This document shows positions 1-9,980 of a stretch of 64,000 bases of DNA, piece after piece. Source of the DNA: Iris pallida (taxonomy: Eukaryota; Streptophyta; Magnoliopsida; Asparagales; Iridaceae); NCBI GenBank assembly GCA_029216955.1, contig JANAVB010023996.1:13675138-13739137 (forward strand), read 5' to 3'. The position numbers were made by a program, and so were the translations under genes. The notes under the pieces are model-generated. The model did not search any database and was not told where the DNA came from. It was given only the letters and a program-made list of their open reading frames with translations. Positions within the stretch are counted from its first letter, which is position 1. Every line of letters starts with the position of its first letter.

Positions 1-1
1 T

Positions 2-681
2 CCTGGAGTCCTGAATCGGAATGCTGCCTTTGGCCCTATAAAGGCTGTTGCCGAATGCCTAGTGGCAGCCTTCGAGAGCATTACCGGCTATGAAGAGCGG
101 GCTAATACTCTGAGAAAAGTTATGAATGACCTGGAGGGTCAGGTGGCCCGATTCCGAGATGACAAGCAACGGAGCCCGTCATCACTGTTCCGTGCAGAAG
201 AAGAGGCTTTGATCACGGTTCTTACGGAGGAGAAGGCTACTTTCCAGGCGAGGAAGGATGCCCTCGTTCGAGAGATCGACGAATTGGCTGACCAGTATGG
301 TCAGTTCAGCGCTGCAAGTGAGACACGTGCTGCCTCGAAGAATAAACTAGTTGCATAGATTACCGAGAAGTATAATCACATCGCGCAGATCTAGAATGAG
401 ATCACCCAACTGGAAGCCAACTTGAGGACATCAACATCTGAATAGGAGGATTATTTGGTTCAGGCTGCCATGACTGCCACTGTCATGCCCCAGGGCATTA
501 CAGCCACCACTTTCGCCCATTTAAAAGAACAGCTGGCGAGGTTGGAGGAAAAGCACATGAGTCTGATCCTTTTCGAGGATGAAGCTGCTCATCAAGAAGA
601 GGCGCACCGTCGAGCTACCGTGAAGTCTGAAGCCGAAATCGCGGCTCTAAGGAACAACATCAATCGCCTATGTATCCCTTA
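2..681 (+). pseudogene. Antisense ORF of element A, coiled-coil protein, C-terminal part
   Basis: A single plus-strand frame runs from the window edge to the stop at 679-681, interrupted only by three TAG codons (356, 392, 443). About 225 codons are visible; the N-terminus lies outside the window. The predicted protein is rich in Glu, Lys, Arg and Ala with heptad-like spacing of Leu, for example around EEEALITVLTEEKATFQARK, so a long coiled coil is likely. It is opposite in direction to gag-pol and lies between integrase and the expected 3' LTR. Some Tat elements, such as Grande of maize, are known to carry an antisense ORF in this place. Its function is unknown. All three stops fit CAG to TAG changes. 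Confidence 0.7.
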
Positions 682-813
682 GATTTTTTGTTTGTAACTT
701 TTTTTCAAGCCGTCATGGCTCTTGTACCTTTTTTTTCTGTATCTTGATAGACGTTCAAGTAAAGAATAAAGAATCTTTTAAAAATGAATGTGGTTTTGTG
801 AAATATCGAAACT

Positions 814-1175
814 AGAGGTAATGTGGACGTAGCAAGGATATTTCTGGTAGGTATTCCACTGGGGAATTTGATATGGACCTATTATCCGTTTTATATTCAA
901 GTTTTTTTTGAATATAGATAATAAGTTGAATGAAGCTGCTAATAGAGGTAATATGGACGTAATAGCAGAGGATGTTCTATATCTGACCAGTGGTAATATG
1001 GATATGGAAAGATATATAACATTAAGTGGGAGTGGATAAATCAGAGGTAATATGGACGTGATTATCCTTGATGAATGCTTTGCTCAGAGGTTATATGGAC
1101 ATGGCAAAATATTTCTTAATCGTTCCACTAGAAAAATAATTATCGGAAAACAATTCAGAGGTAATAGGGACGTGA
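814..1175 (+). repeat. Six dispersed copies of a 17-bp motif AGAGGTAATATGGACGT
   Basis: Copies begin near 814, 944, 987, 1043, 1086 and 1155, spaced irregularly by 43 to 130 bases and each with one to four mismatches. The core ATATGGAC also occurs inside the hairpin box at 871-879 and is followed in several copies by ATTATCC. The motifs may therefore be decayed copies of that box. Confidence 0.75.
879..925. other. Stem-loop 1 of the Tat 3' zone
   Basis: The left arm begins CTATTATC and resumes TATATTCAA after a five-base bulge. The right arm TTGAATATA...GATAATAAG pairs with both parts. The loop is T-rich. It follows the box ATTCCACTGGGGAATTT by about ten bases. As a palindrome it can form in RNA of either strand. 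Confidence 0.7.
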
Positions 1176-1249
1176 CTTGTTTTCGTCAAACCGAGTTTGG
1201 ACAGAGTCAAAAACGGGAATAATTCTACTGGGGAAATATTTTAGAGGAC

Positions 1250-1294
1250 CTATTATCTAAGGCGTATTCAAGACTCTTGAAATACGAATAATAG
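1250..1294. other. Stem-loop 2 of the Tat 3' zone
   Basis: The left arm is CTATTAT, a short bulge, then CGTATTCAAG. The right arm CTTGAAATACG...AATAATAG pairs with it. The lower stem is shared with stem-loop 1, but the upper-stem sequence differs (CGTATT against TATATT) and pairing is kept. It follows the box ATTCTACTGGGGAAAT. Confidence 0.7.
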
Positions 1295-1377
1295 TAAGAT
1301 AATTTTTTGAATCACGTAAACATCGCACTGTACATTTACATGACTGAACATATGTGAACATTAAAAAATGTTACACA

Positions 1378-2713
1378 TAGTATTTCTTCAGGAACTTGCC
1401 GTTGATAGGCATCATGAGCAAGTCACCATCAGGCTTGGTTAGTCGGTACGCACCGTTAGAATAGACTGATTCTATGATGAAGGGACCTTCCCATTTAGGC
1501 TAAAATTTTCCTTTTGTTTTATGCGTCATGACCATTGTTCTTCTCACTGCTAATACTAGATCACCGACTTGGAAGATTCTTTCCTTCATCTTTTTATTGA
1601 AGGCTCTGGAAAGGCGTGCTTAGTATAGCTCAATGTGCTGCTGAGTTAACAAGCATTTTTCGTCTAGCGCTTCGAGCTCCTGGAGTCGCAGATGGTAGCA
1701 TTCTTCGGTAGTCAACTCGCTGGCTAAGGCTACTCGAAGAGAAGGAATCCGAATTTCTAGGGGAAGAACTGCTTCGCTCCCATAAACCAGAAAGAATGGC
1801 GTACTGCCTATTGGAGTTCGGACCGTTGTACGATAGGTCGATAGACATTCGCTGAGATTTTCATTCCAATCGTGCTTGTTTGAAGACAAGAACTTCTTAA
1901 GAAGTTTAATAATGGCTTTATTGAAGGCTTCTACTAGCCCGTTAGCCGCTGAATTGTAGGCAGTAGAGGCTACATTCTGGATTCAATTCCTATCGCAGAA
2001 CCGATAGAATGCATGGCTTGCGAACTGTGGACCATTATCATGGATGATCCTGCGAGGTAGGCCGAAGCAGTAGATAACGTGATGTTTGATAAAACTGATC
2101 ATGTTTGACGCCTTCACTTCGGTGAGCGGTATAGCTTCTGTCTATTTGGAGAAGTAATCCGTTATGGCTAGGATAAACTGATGTCCTCTGGAAGATGGCG
2201 GGCTGATTGGGCCATGACATCCATACCCCAGGTTTTAAAAGGCCAAAATGCTGCCATCAGGTGTAGAAACTCCGAAGGTTGATGAATGAAATCGGCATGG
2301 AACTGACAAGCTCTATACTTTTTTGTATATTTAACATCATCTGCTATCATCGTGGGCCAATAATAACCCATTCGTTTGAGGCGATCTTGTAATTTGGGGC
2401 CTAGTTGATGTGCACCACAAACTCCGTCGTAAGCCTCCCGGAGTGCATGTTTGGCTTCTGTGTCTGATAAACATCGTAACAGTAGCCCGTCGTAAGAGCG
2501 TCGGTACAGCATCTTGGTAGCTGTGTTATAGTAAAATCTGAGGGATCGCTTTTGGATAGACACTGCTTCCTTCAAGTCCTCGAGGAGGATTCCATAGACG
2601 GCGTAGTCTATGAAAGGAAGTCTCCAGTCTTTAACATTGACATTTTTTTTCGTTGTGCAACTGTGATGAATATACAAGGCATTTTTCACACATAATAGTT
2701 TTCGACCAGACAC
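1378..2713 (-). pseudogene. Integrase of element A (Tat), broken
   Basis: Minus-strand frames in three registers together cover a Ty3/gypsy integrase. The N-terminal zinc finger is recognisable by CGAHQ, the RMGYYWPTM motif and ACQFHADFIHQ, but the first cysteine of the pair is Tyr (KKYRACQ). The catalytic core follows with D in WGMDV, D in HDNGPQFAS, and the NGLVEAFNK segment containing the Glu. The C-terminal part has VGDLVL and KWEGPF. Stops at about 1620, 1502, 1988 and 2145 all fit C-to-T or G-to-A changes. There is no chromodomain, as expected for Tat. Confidence 0.85.
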
Positions 2714-2725
2714 TGTGATCGACTG

Positions 2726-3136
2726 CTAAGTATTGGTAGGGACGGTCAAGGAAGCAGCGAGACCGGCTAGAGCATCTGCTTCTATATTCTGTAGTCGAGG
2801 CACGTGTTCGATGAAGAATCCAGCAAAAGTAGATGCCAACTCGATTGTTGCTCTGTGATAGGGGATGAGATCTTCGTGATAAACTTCATAATCCCCTCGG
2901 ACTTGACTAACTATTAGCTTGGAATCGCCGTAAGCTTCTAGATAGTCAACTCCCAGTTGTTTTGCCAGTTGCAGGCCGATTAATAGGGCATTATATTCGG
3001 CCACGTTGTTGGTGTATGGTTCCACGAGAGAATATGCATAATGTATAACTAGATGATCAGGTGACATGAGCACGATGCCTACTCTGGCCATAATATTTTC
3101 TTTAGGTCCTGTTCTTGATGCACCATCAAAGAACAT
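2726..3136 (-). pseudogene. Archaeal-type RNase H (aRNH) domain of element A
   Basis: About 136 residues. The four acidic catalytic positions are visible in order: FFDGASR (Asp), AEYNAL (Glu), YGDSKL (Asp) and EADALA (Asp). This second RNase H downstream of the first defines the Tat lineage and is thought to be a later acquisition than the ordinary gypsy RNase H. The frame continues upstream into the first RNase H except for one TGA at about 3137-3139, immediately before MFFDG. That stop fits an Arg CGA to TGA change. The domain itself contains no internal stop. Confidence 0.9.
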
Positions 3137-3640
3137 TCACCAAATAGGGATTTCTTCAGTTGTAGTGTTAGACTCCACTACTTCATCAGGGATTTCGTCG
3201 TAGAGTTTGGAAGATTCTGGCACCGGATGAGCTGCTAGAAAATCAGTGAATACTTGGCCTTTTACTGCCTTATGAGGAACGAAGAGCATATCGTATGGAG
3301 TCAACAACATTGTCCATGTAGCTAAACGGGAATTAAGAGAACCCGGTTTAGTCACGAGTATTCTGAGAGGGTTGACTTTAGATATGATGTGGATAGTCTG
3401 CCCAGACACGTAGTGGAGTGTCTTCTGGATGGCAAATACCAGTACAAGGCATTCCTTCTCTACAGGTGTGTATCTGCGCTCCGCTCCCACCATTGTGCGA
3501 CTGAGGTAGTAGATTGCCTGTTCATGGCCGCCTTCATTCTTCTGAGCTAATAGGGTGCCAAGAGAATGGTCTATAGCGCGGACATATAGTAAGAAGGGCT
3601 TCTCCATTATTGGAGCCACCAAAACTGGGGGGCTTGTGAG
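3137..3640 (-). pseudogene. First RNase H domain and connection of element A
   Basis: This is the ordinary gypsy RNase H that follows RT. Visible are LLYVRAIDHSLGTLLAQ, the conserved IYYLSRTM, the RRYTPVEKECLVLVFA segment with its Glu, and KGQVFTDFLAAHP near the end. The first catalytic Asp position reads Arg (YVRAID where YVSASD-like sequence is usual). Together with the downstream aRNH this suggests the domain is degenerate, as is common for the connection RNase H in Tat elements. The frame is open for 161 codons. Confidence 0.8.
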
Positions 3641-4454
3641 ATACTTCTTGATGTCATAGAATGCGCGTTGATATTGTTCAGTCTAGATGAAAGATACACC
3701 TTTCTTCATGAGCTGAGTGAATGGTTGATACCTTCCAGAAAGGTTTGAAATGAATCGTCTGATGTAGGCTAGCCTTCCTTGTAGTCCGCGTAGCTCTTTG
3801 AGGTTTCTTGGAGGATGCATACCGAGGATAGCCTTCACTTTCTTCGGGTCAAGATGTATACGCTTTGAAGTGATGACGAAACCAAGGAACTTTCCATGGA
3901 GACTCCCAGAAAGGACTTGGTTGGATTCATCTTGAGTTGGTGTGCACGCATTAGTTCGAACACCGTTCTAAAGTCTTGGAGGTGGTTGCCCTTGAGACGA
4001 CTTTTAACTGCGATATCGTCTATATAGCACTCTACAGTTTTGTGCAAATGATCAAAAAAATTATGTTCATGGATCACTGGTATGTCGCCCCTGCATTCTT
4101 CAATCCGAAGGGCATCACCGTATAGCAGTATACCCCCAACGGTGTTCGAAAAGATGTGTACTTCTCGTCGTCGGGGAACATCTTGATCTGGTTTTAGCCT
4201 GAGAACCCTTCCATGAAGGACATCCGCTCGAAGCCGTAAGTATTGTCGATCATTACGTCGGTGATCGGTAGAGGGAACTCGTCTTTCGGGCATACAGAGT
4301 TCAAATCACGGTAATCAATACAGACTCGAACTTTACCGTTCTTTTTTATGACTGGAATAATGTTGGCAACCCAGTCATGGTGTTTTTCTTCGCAAATGAA
4401 TCCACCAGCAATGAGCTTCTTGACTTTATTCTCGATGGCCTCCATGAGATCTGG
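3641..4454 (-). pseudogene. Reverse transcriptase core of element A
   Basis: RT segments occur in two minus-strand frames. The frame ending at 4445 holds the fingers region IENKVKKLIAGGFICE, VIKKNGKVRVCIDYRDLN and PLPITD. The next frame (about 3835-4293) holds the active-site motif CYIDDIAVKS at about 4015-4026, a YVDD-type box. The region between is scrambled by frameshifts, and the join to the RNase H near 3640-3830 is also degenerate. A TGA at about 4452 separates the RT start from the upstream frame. Confidence 0.85.
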
Positions 4455-5571
4455 TCAGAATCGTATTTGCTGCTGCTTCACTGCCTTAGCTTTAGATGAA
4501 ATATTTAGACGGTACATGGCAACTTTAGGGTCCAGGCCTGGCATGTCTTCATAGCTCCATGCAAAGACGTTGATGTATTCTCTTATTAGCTGTATAAGAG
4601 ATTGTCGTTCATCACCAGATAGACTTTTGCTGATGATGATTAGTTTAAAAGATGATTCATCTCCTAAATTGACTTGGACGACTTCGTCTTCGGTTGGTGG
4701 TTCACGTTGTTTGAAATGTAGTTCCCACCTAGTATCCACCTTTTGAGCCCATTGTTCAAGCTCGATTAATTGGACATCGGTTGTAATTTGGTCAACTGAA
4801 ACCATGTTGACGGATATAGTTGCTTTGAACTTGTCACCAATGCTGGAGTCTGAGTCCCAGAGGCAGGAATCAGAAGAATGAGAACAACGATCTACTTCAT
4901 CATTCGATCTTTCGGGAGTTGTTGGAGGAGTGACATAACCCAAACCAACATCGTTTCGTTGATAGTAGTTCTCGGGTTTATCGGGAGGAGCAAAGTGTCG
5001 TATTGGCAACCGTCGTCCTCGGCCGTAATTTAGCCCCTTGTCACTTTTGATGTCATATCCCATGTTCTGGATGATATTCTTGGCCTGCCAACTATATCGA
5101 AAAAGTTGTATTTTCCCAAAGTCATAATCACCTTCCATGTTATGCTTGGGAGAAGTAGAGTCCGGAACAAAGTTTCTTTCGCCAATTATTCGACCGAAGA
5201 TGATTAGCTCTTCACCCTTCTTTCTGGCTGGAACGATGAAGTAGTGGATATCTTCTGGGTAAACTTTTTCTCGCAGGTGAGGCATCATGACCGACATGCA
5301 GAGGTGTGGTCCTATGCCGTGCTCTAGAGCGTATATCGTATCTACGTAGTGGTTTACAGATTGATAGACATCGGAGTAGCATAAACCTTTACTAAGAAAA
5401 TACGCAAGTTCTTCTTCAGGGATAACATCATCTGCTGAAGGTATATTATTATGAGTATTGATATACTCATTGAGAGGATCATCATCTGGAAGAGGAGCCA
5501 CAGTCTTGGCCAAGTTCACCACGTAGGATAATTCTTCAGGATTGGGAGGACGGACTTCAGCAGGTTCCTTC
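4455..5571 (-). pseudogene. Element A pol segment between protease and RT, plus RT N-terminus
   Basis: A 355-codon open minus-strand frame. The first two thirds are an acidic, poorly conserved linker typical of Tat pol. The last part (SYEDMPGLDPKVAMYRLNIS) is the conserved entry to RT. The frame continues upstream to 5571, where element B interrupts it. Reading resumes at 16089 in the same sense, with the protease-side sequence ending VHKIPQ and this side beginning KEPAEVRPPNPEELSYV, so the insertion site can be recognised at codon level. Confidence 0.8.
5567..5571. repeat. Left target-site duplication of element B
   Basis: CCTTC precedes the LTR. The right-hand partner at 16089-16093 is ACTTC. 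Only the first base differs. Confidence 0.7.
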
Positions 5572-8314
5572 TGTCACGCCCCAGAACCAGAATACTGGAG
5601 AGCGGGGGCAGACACAGCCAGCTACGTATATTGAAATGGAACCCACCTCGATATACGGTCACGGCTGTCTAAAAATATGAGGGTTTACTACAAGCCAACA
5701 GTCTCTTAAGGTCAAGCCTACTGTCTCAATCCCAAGCAAATAATATAATCACAAGATGTTTGACCACCAAATATACAATAAAAGGCGTCCCAAATATTAC
5801 ATATCAGCTGATCATGAAGCTAGTCGTACAAAATGTTAGGACTAGCAAGAGTTAAGTCATACATGATCAACCCTAGGATTTGTTAATCATGTTTACAGCT
5901 CGTAGGCAGACAGTAAGTAAAGTGCATCGAGCTAACAGGTGCTCGTCGGCTAAACGCCTCAAAAGAATAACTTTACAATAGAGTGAGCAAAACAAAATAG
6001 AAAACCCACTCGTAGCCCGGGTTCCTTCTAGTCGCCACTATTAGGCTGGAAGCTTGGTAGATCCTCGGGAGCTGCTCCGAAATCTGGCCACACAAAACCA
6101 GCTGGGTCAACCCCAGAAAGAGCAAGTGCCACAAGGGGGCCACGAAATAAGAACAAAAGCCAGCAATCAGCACGAGAAAAATAATATTAAAACTAGAATG
6201 TAAGAAAACATGTCAAGATGATATACGACGAGATAACCATGGAACTGTTCCGATAACCAGGTTATAACCCGTAAACCAAACAAGGACCGGGATTGTAACC
6301 CTTCGTCTGAACAGAACTTGGTTTCCTACCATTTATCGGCAAGATAATAATGTAAGAAATCAAGACAGGGAGCAATCTTGTACTGGATCAAGAGATGGCT
6401 AGACTGGTTATACCTCATTCAATCAATCACGGCCAAGCAGATACTACGGCTTACTACTTTAACTAACTAGGGTTATCACAGGCCTAATTACTAACAAGAT
6501 ACAGTGAGATTGTTCCACAGCCACAAGCTCTGCAGACCATCCAGGCTACCCAGGTCGAAAATTAGGGGTTGAATTCAAGTGGGTACATCGCCCAGAAGAC
6601 AAATGTACCCTTAGATGACTTAGAGGGTGCAACACGCGACGGTGTGCTGGAAATGTGCCCTATTCGACGGCAGGCTACAGATCCCAAGAGCGCCCAGGTA
6701 ACGGGATTGCCTGTAGCTGTGTCATCTCTTTATGACTACTGTGTTATTCTAGTTATTAACCTTAATCCATTTTAGTAGGAGCTCCTGACCGTGGTACTCA
6801 GGAGTCCCATCCTAGACATGATGCAAGACAGGACGAGTGGATTAACAAGCAAGCAAGAAAGAACCACCCATGCACGGTGTCAAGGCAGGTCAAGTTAAGT
6901 TATCAAGATAAATTATGTCAGGGTACTTGTCAGGAGTGCGCCACGACGGGCCACTATCATGTCAGTTTGGTCATGTCAGGAGTGCACCACTACGGGTCAC
7001 TGCCGTGCTATGCTAGTTCCTAGCCATATCATGCCATATACAATAGTCATTCCAAACATATTAAGTAAAATCAAGTTCATGACAAAAGGCGTAAGGATAT
7101 AAAATGGGCATAAAATATCTAATAAAATATTAATATACAGGACAATAGAAAAGCCAAGCTTAAATAAATAAGACTAAAACTCCAAGAGCCAATGGGTTAA
7201 GCAAAGGGATCAAGGGGCAGCATACGTGCAAAAGCACGCACGCAAGGCTCGCTCAAGTCTGCGTACTAAGGCACACTCAAGGGGAGCAGCATACGTCAAA
7301 GTCACACATGCTCAAGGGGAGCAGCTGCGTGAAAGTCACGCACGCTCAAGGGAGTAGCTGCGTGAAAAGTCACGCACGCTCAAGGGGAGCAGCTGCGTAA
7401 AAGTTACGCACGCTCAAGGGAGTAGCTGCGTGAAAAGTCACGCAAGCTCAAGGGAGCAGCTGCGTGAAAAGTCACGTACGCACAAGGGAGCAGCTGCGTG
7501 AAAAGTCACGCAAGCTCAAGGGAGTAGCTGCGTGAAAAGTCACGCAAGCTCAAGGGAGACACGCTTCCAATAGGAAGCGTACTCAAGTCAGCGTACGCAG
7601 CGCTAAAGAGCGCGCGTAGCTCAGTATGCGTGAGTTTAAACAGCTCTGCACACTGCTCACTGTCTCCTCCAAACAGCAAGAACACCATGGATGATTCCAA
7701 AGCTTCCAAGCATCATAACTTGGCCATCCGAACTCCAAATCCGGATTTCCAAAGTTTCAACTGGAGTGAAACTGAATGCTCTTCCACATGGAAACATCAA
7801 AACCTATGAAAAACCAACCAAAACAGCTCAAACCATGCCAAATCCGAAAATAGGAAAAACCTAGATCTAGAACAATGGAGACTTCAAATCGTAAAATACC
7901 AAGACCTAATGTTGATCACCATGTCCTAATCTAGCAAATAAACAAATAAAAGAGGGCTCTCATGTAGTGGCAAGGTACACTTGTCTAGGGTTGGGAGAGT
8001 TGTGTTGAGGAAGGAGAAGAAGAAGAAGAAGAAAATTAATGGTAGAAGTTATGAGGAGAGAGAGTGGTAGGTGGGGATATAAAGAGGGGGAGTTGTGGTG
8101 TGTTGAGGGTGGAGTGTAGGGCTAGGGTGTTCCAACACATAAAACCGAACCAAACCGAACCATCGCCAATAAAATCGAGCCATGCCAAAATCCAAAATAC
8201 GGGAAATACCAAAATCCCACAAGCTAAAAAAATAAAAATACATGCCAAAATCCAGATACGAGTATAAATACAAAATACGAAAAAATATAGGAAATTCGGG
8301 AAATGAGGGTGACA
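5572..8314 (-). repeat. 3' LTR of element B
   Basis: Begins TGTCACGCCCCAGAACC and ends GGGTGACA. It matches 13325-16088 along its length with scattered substitutions and small indels. It carries a minisatellite at 7283-7556. A TATA-like CTTTATATCC on the minus strand near 8075-8085 sits upstream of a pyrimidine-rich tract and may be the promoter. Long ORFs drawn inside it are not coding. Confidence 0.93.
7283..7556. repeat. Minisatellite in 3' LTR of B, about 8 units of 33-35 bp
   Basis: Units follow the pattern GCAGCTGCGTGAAAAGTCACGC then ACGCTCAAGGGGA, alternating GCAGC and GTAGC starts. Each unit contains the inverted repeat GCGTGA-AAAG-TCACGC. Unit 4 (about 7385-7415) reads GCGTAA-AAG-TTACGC, with both arms changed in step. 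Confidence 0.9.
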
Positions 8315-8335
8315 ACTCTACCCACCTTAAAAGAA
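8315..8335 (-). other. Polypurine tract region of element B
   Basis: On the minus strand AAGGTGGGTAGAGT directly abuts the start of the 3' LTR. The same kind of tract occurs at elements G and H. It primes plus-strand DNA synthesis. Confidence 0.75.
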
Positions 8336-8483
8336 TTCTGTCCTCGGAATTTAATCAAGGAGCTCGAGATTGTCACGACAAGCTACATTAAGCACATGCA
8401 AGTTACACTAAGCAGTTCAATCATACAATCATACAATGCAAGCAAGGAAGGGAAAATGTAAGGCATAAGAAAGACATTATACC

Positions 8484-9977
8484 TCACGAGTCAAACAGGT
8501 AGGGATATCGCGATCGGATGTCGTCCTCACGCTCCCACGTTGACTCACCTAGAGAGTGATGACCCCAAGCAATACGGACTAATTTAATAGTCTTGTTCTT
8601 GAGTATCTTCTTCCTCCGGTCCAATATAGACACGGGCCTCTCCTCATACGAAAGGTTGGTACCAACAACCAATTCCGAATGGTCTAGGATATGGCTCGGG
8701 TCCGGAATATACCGTCGTAATTGGGACACATGGAATACATTATGCACCCCACTTAGCGACGGCGGAAGAGCGAGACGATAGGATACATCTCCTACTCGCT
8801 CTAGAATATCAAACGGCCCTATATACCTAGGACTAAGCTTTCCCCGCACGCCAAAGCGAATGACGCCGCGGTTAGGCGAGATCCTAAGGAATACATGGTC
8901 GCCGACCGCAAATTCTAAGGGACACCGATGAGCATCGGCCCAATGGCGCTGGCGGTCCTGGGCAACTCGGAGGTGATCTCTGACCTTCCTGACCACTTCA
9001 ACCGTCTGGGAAATCAATTCGGGTCTGAGCATCTGTCTCTCCCCGACATCGTCCCATGCTAGCGAGGATCTGCACTTCCTGCCATAAAGAGCCTCGAAGG
9101 GTGCCATCTGGATACTGGCCTGATAACTGTTATTGTACGAGAATTCTACCAGGTACAGATGATTCTCCCATGAACCACCGAAGTCAAGGGTACATGATCT
9201 CAACATATCCTCAAGAGTCTGGATAGTGCGCTCTGATTGACCATCCGTCTACGGGTGATAAGCTGAGCTGAACTGAAGGCGAGTCCCCAAACTCTTCTGC
9301 AAGCTGCGCCAAAAGTGTGATGTGAATCTTGAATTCCTATCCGAGGTGATGCTGACTAGCACACCGTGAAGCCTGACGATCTGCCTGAGATATTTCTCTG
9401 CTAACTGCGCCGTCGACTGTCCAACTCTGAATGGGAGAAAGTGTGCCACCTTGGTAAGCCTGTCCACAATTACCCAAATAGCATCTCTGCCGGCCGGAGA
9501 TCTGGGCAATCCGATTACGAAATCCATGGTTATATGTTCCCATTTCCATTCTGGGATCGGTAAGGGTTGAAGAAGTCCAGCGGGCCTCTGATGTTCAGCT
9601 TTAACCTGTTGGCAAACCAAATACCGAGAGACAAACCGGGCTATCTCCCTCTTCATACCATTCCACCAAAAATGTTGACAAATATTACGGTACATCTTCG
9701 TACCACCCGGATGAATAGAATATTAAGAACTGTGGGCCTCTGCCATGACTTCCTGTCTGATATCTCTACTGGGTACACAAAGACGAGTGCCATGCCGAAG
9801 TGTACCGTCTTCATGGATACATAACTCTGGCCTTCTTCCTGCTTCACACTCTGCTCTGAGTCGTTGGATCTTGGAATCTGTTGACTGCGCTACCCGGATT
9901 CTCTCAACTATGCTGGACTGAACCTGTAGACTGGCCATCAATGCCACATTGGTAGGAAGAACCACTTCAATTCCCAT
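8484..9977 (-). pseudogene. Integrase with chromodomain of element B
   Basis: About 490 codons in one minus-strand frame with stops at 9723 (TAA) and 9249 (TAG). Visible in order are the zinc-finger part (HFWWNGMKREI, LVCQQVKAEHQ, with CQ present), the core Asp in TMDFVIGLP, SITSDRNSRFTS with the second Asp, then TDGQSERTIQTLED containing the Glu, next to the TAG at 9249-9251. The GPY/F module follows (KLSPRYIGPFDIL), then a C-terminal chromodomain (PVSILDRRKKIL, AWGHHSLGESTWE). The chromodomain targets insertion to heterochromatin in this group. The end at 8484 (YPYLFDS, TGA) looks natural. Confidence 0.9.
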
Positions 9978-9980
9978 CTT

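Larger units (their letters stand above)
682..1377. other. Non-coding zone between integrase and antisense ORF of element A
   Basis: No ORF is supported here. The stretch is AT-rich and holds repeated motifs: six degenerate copies of AGAGGTAATATGGACGT and two larger boxes starting ATTC(C/T)ACTGGGGAA that each lead into a stem-loop. A possible polyadenylation signal for the antisense ORF, AATAAAGAAT, lies at about 765-774. Confidence 0.7.

Noticed and set aside
5973..6173. Short hydrophobic ORF repeated at 13726-13992
   Set aside because: Present only because both LTRs of B carry it; frame not conserved between them in length or start.
7283..7556. CRISPR-like array of spaced repeats
   Set aside because: The unit is continuous without variable spacers, lies in a plant LTR and is repeated in the partner LTR.
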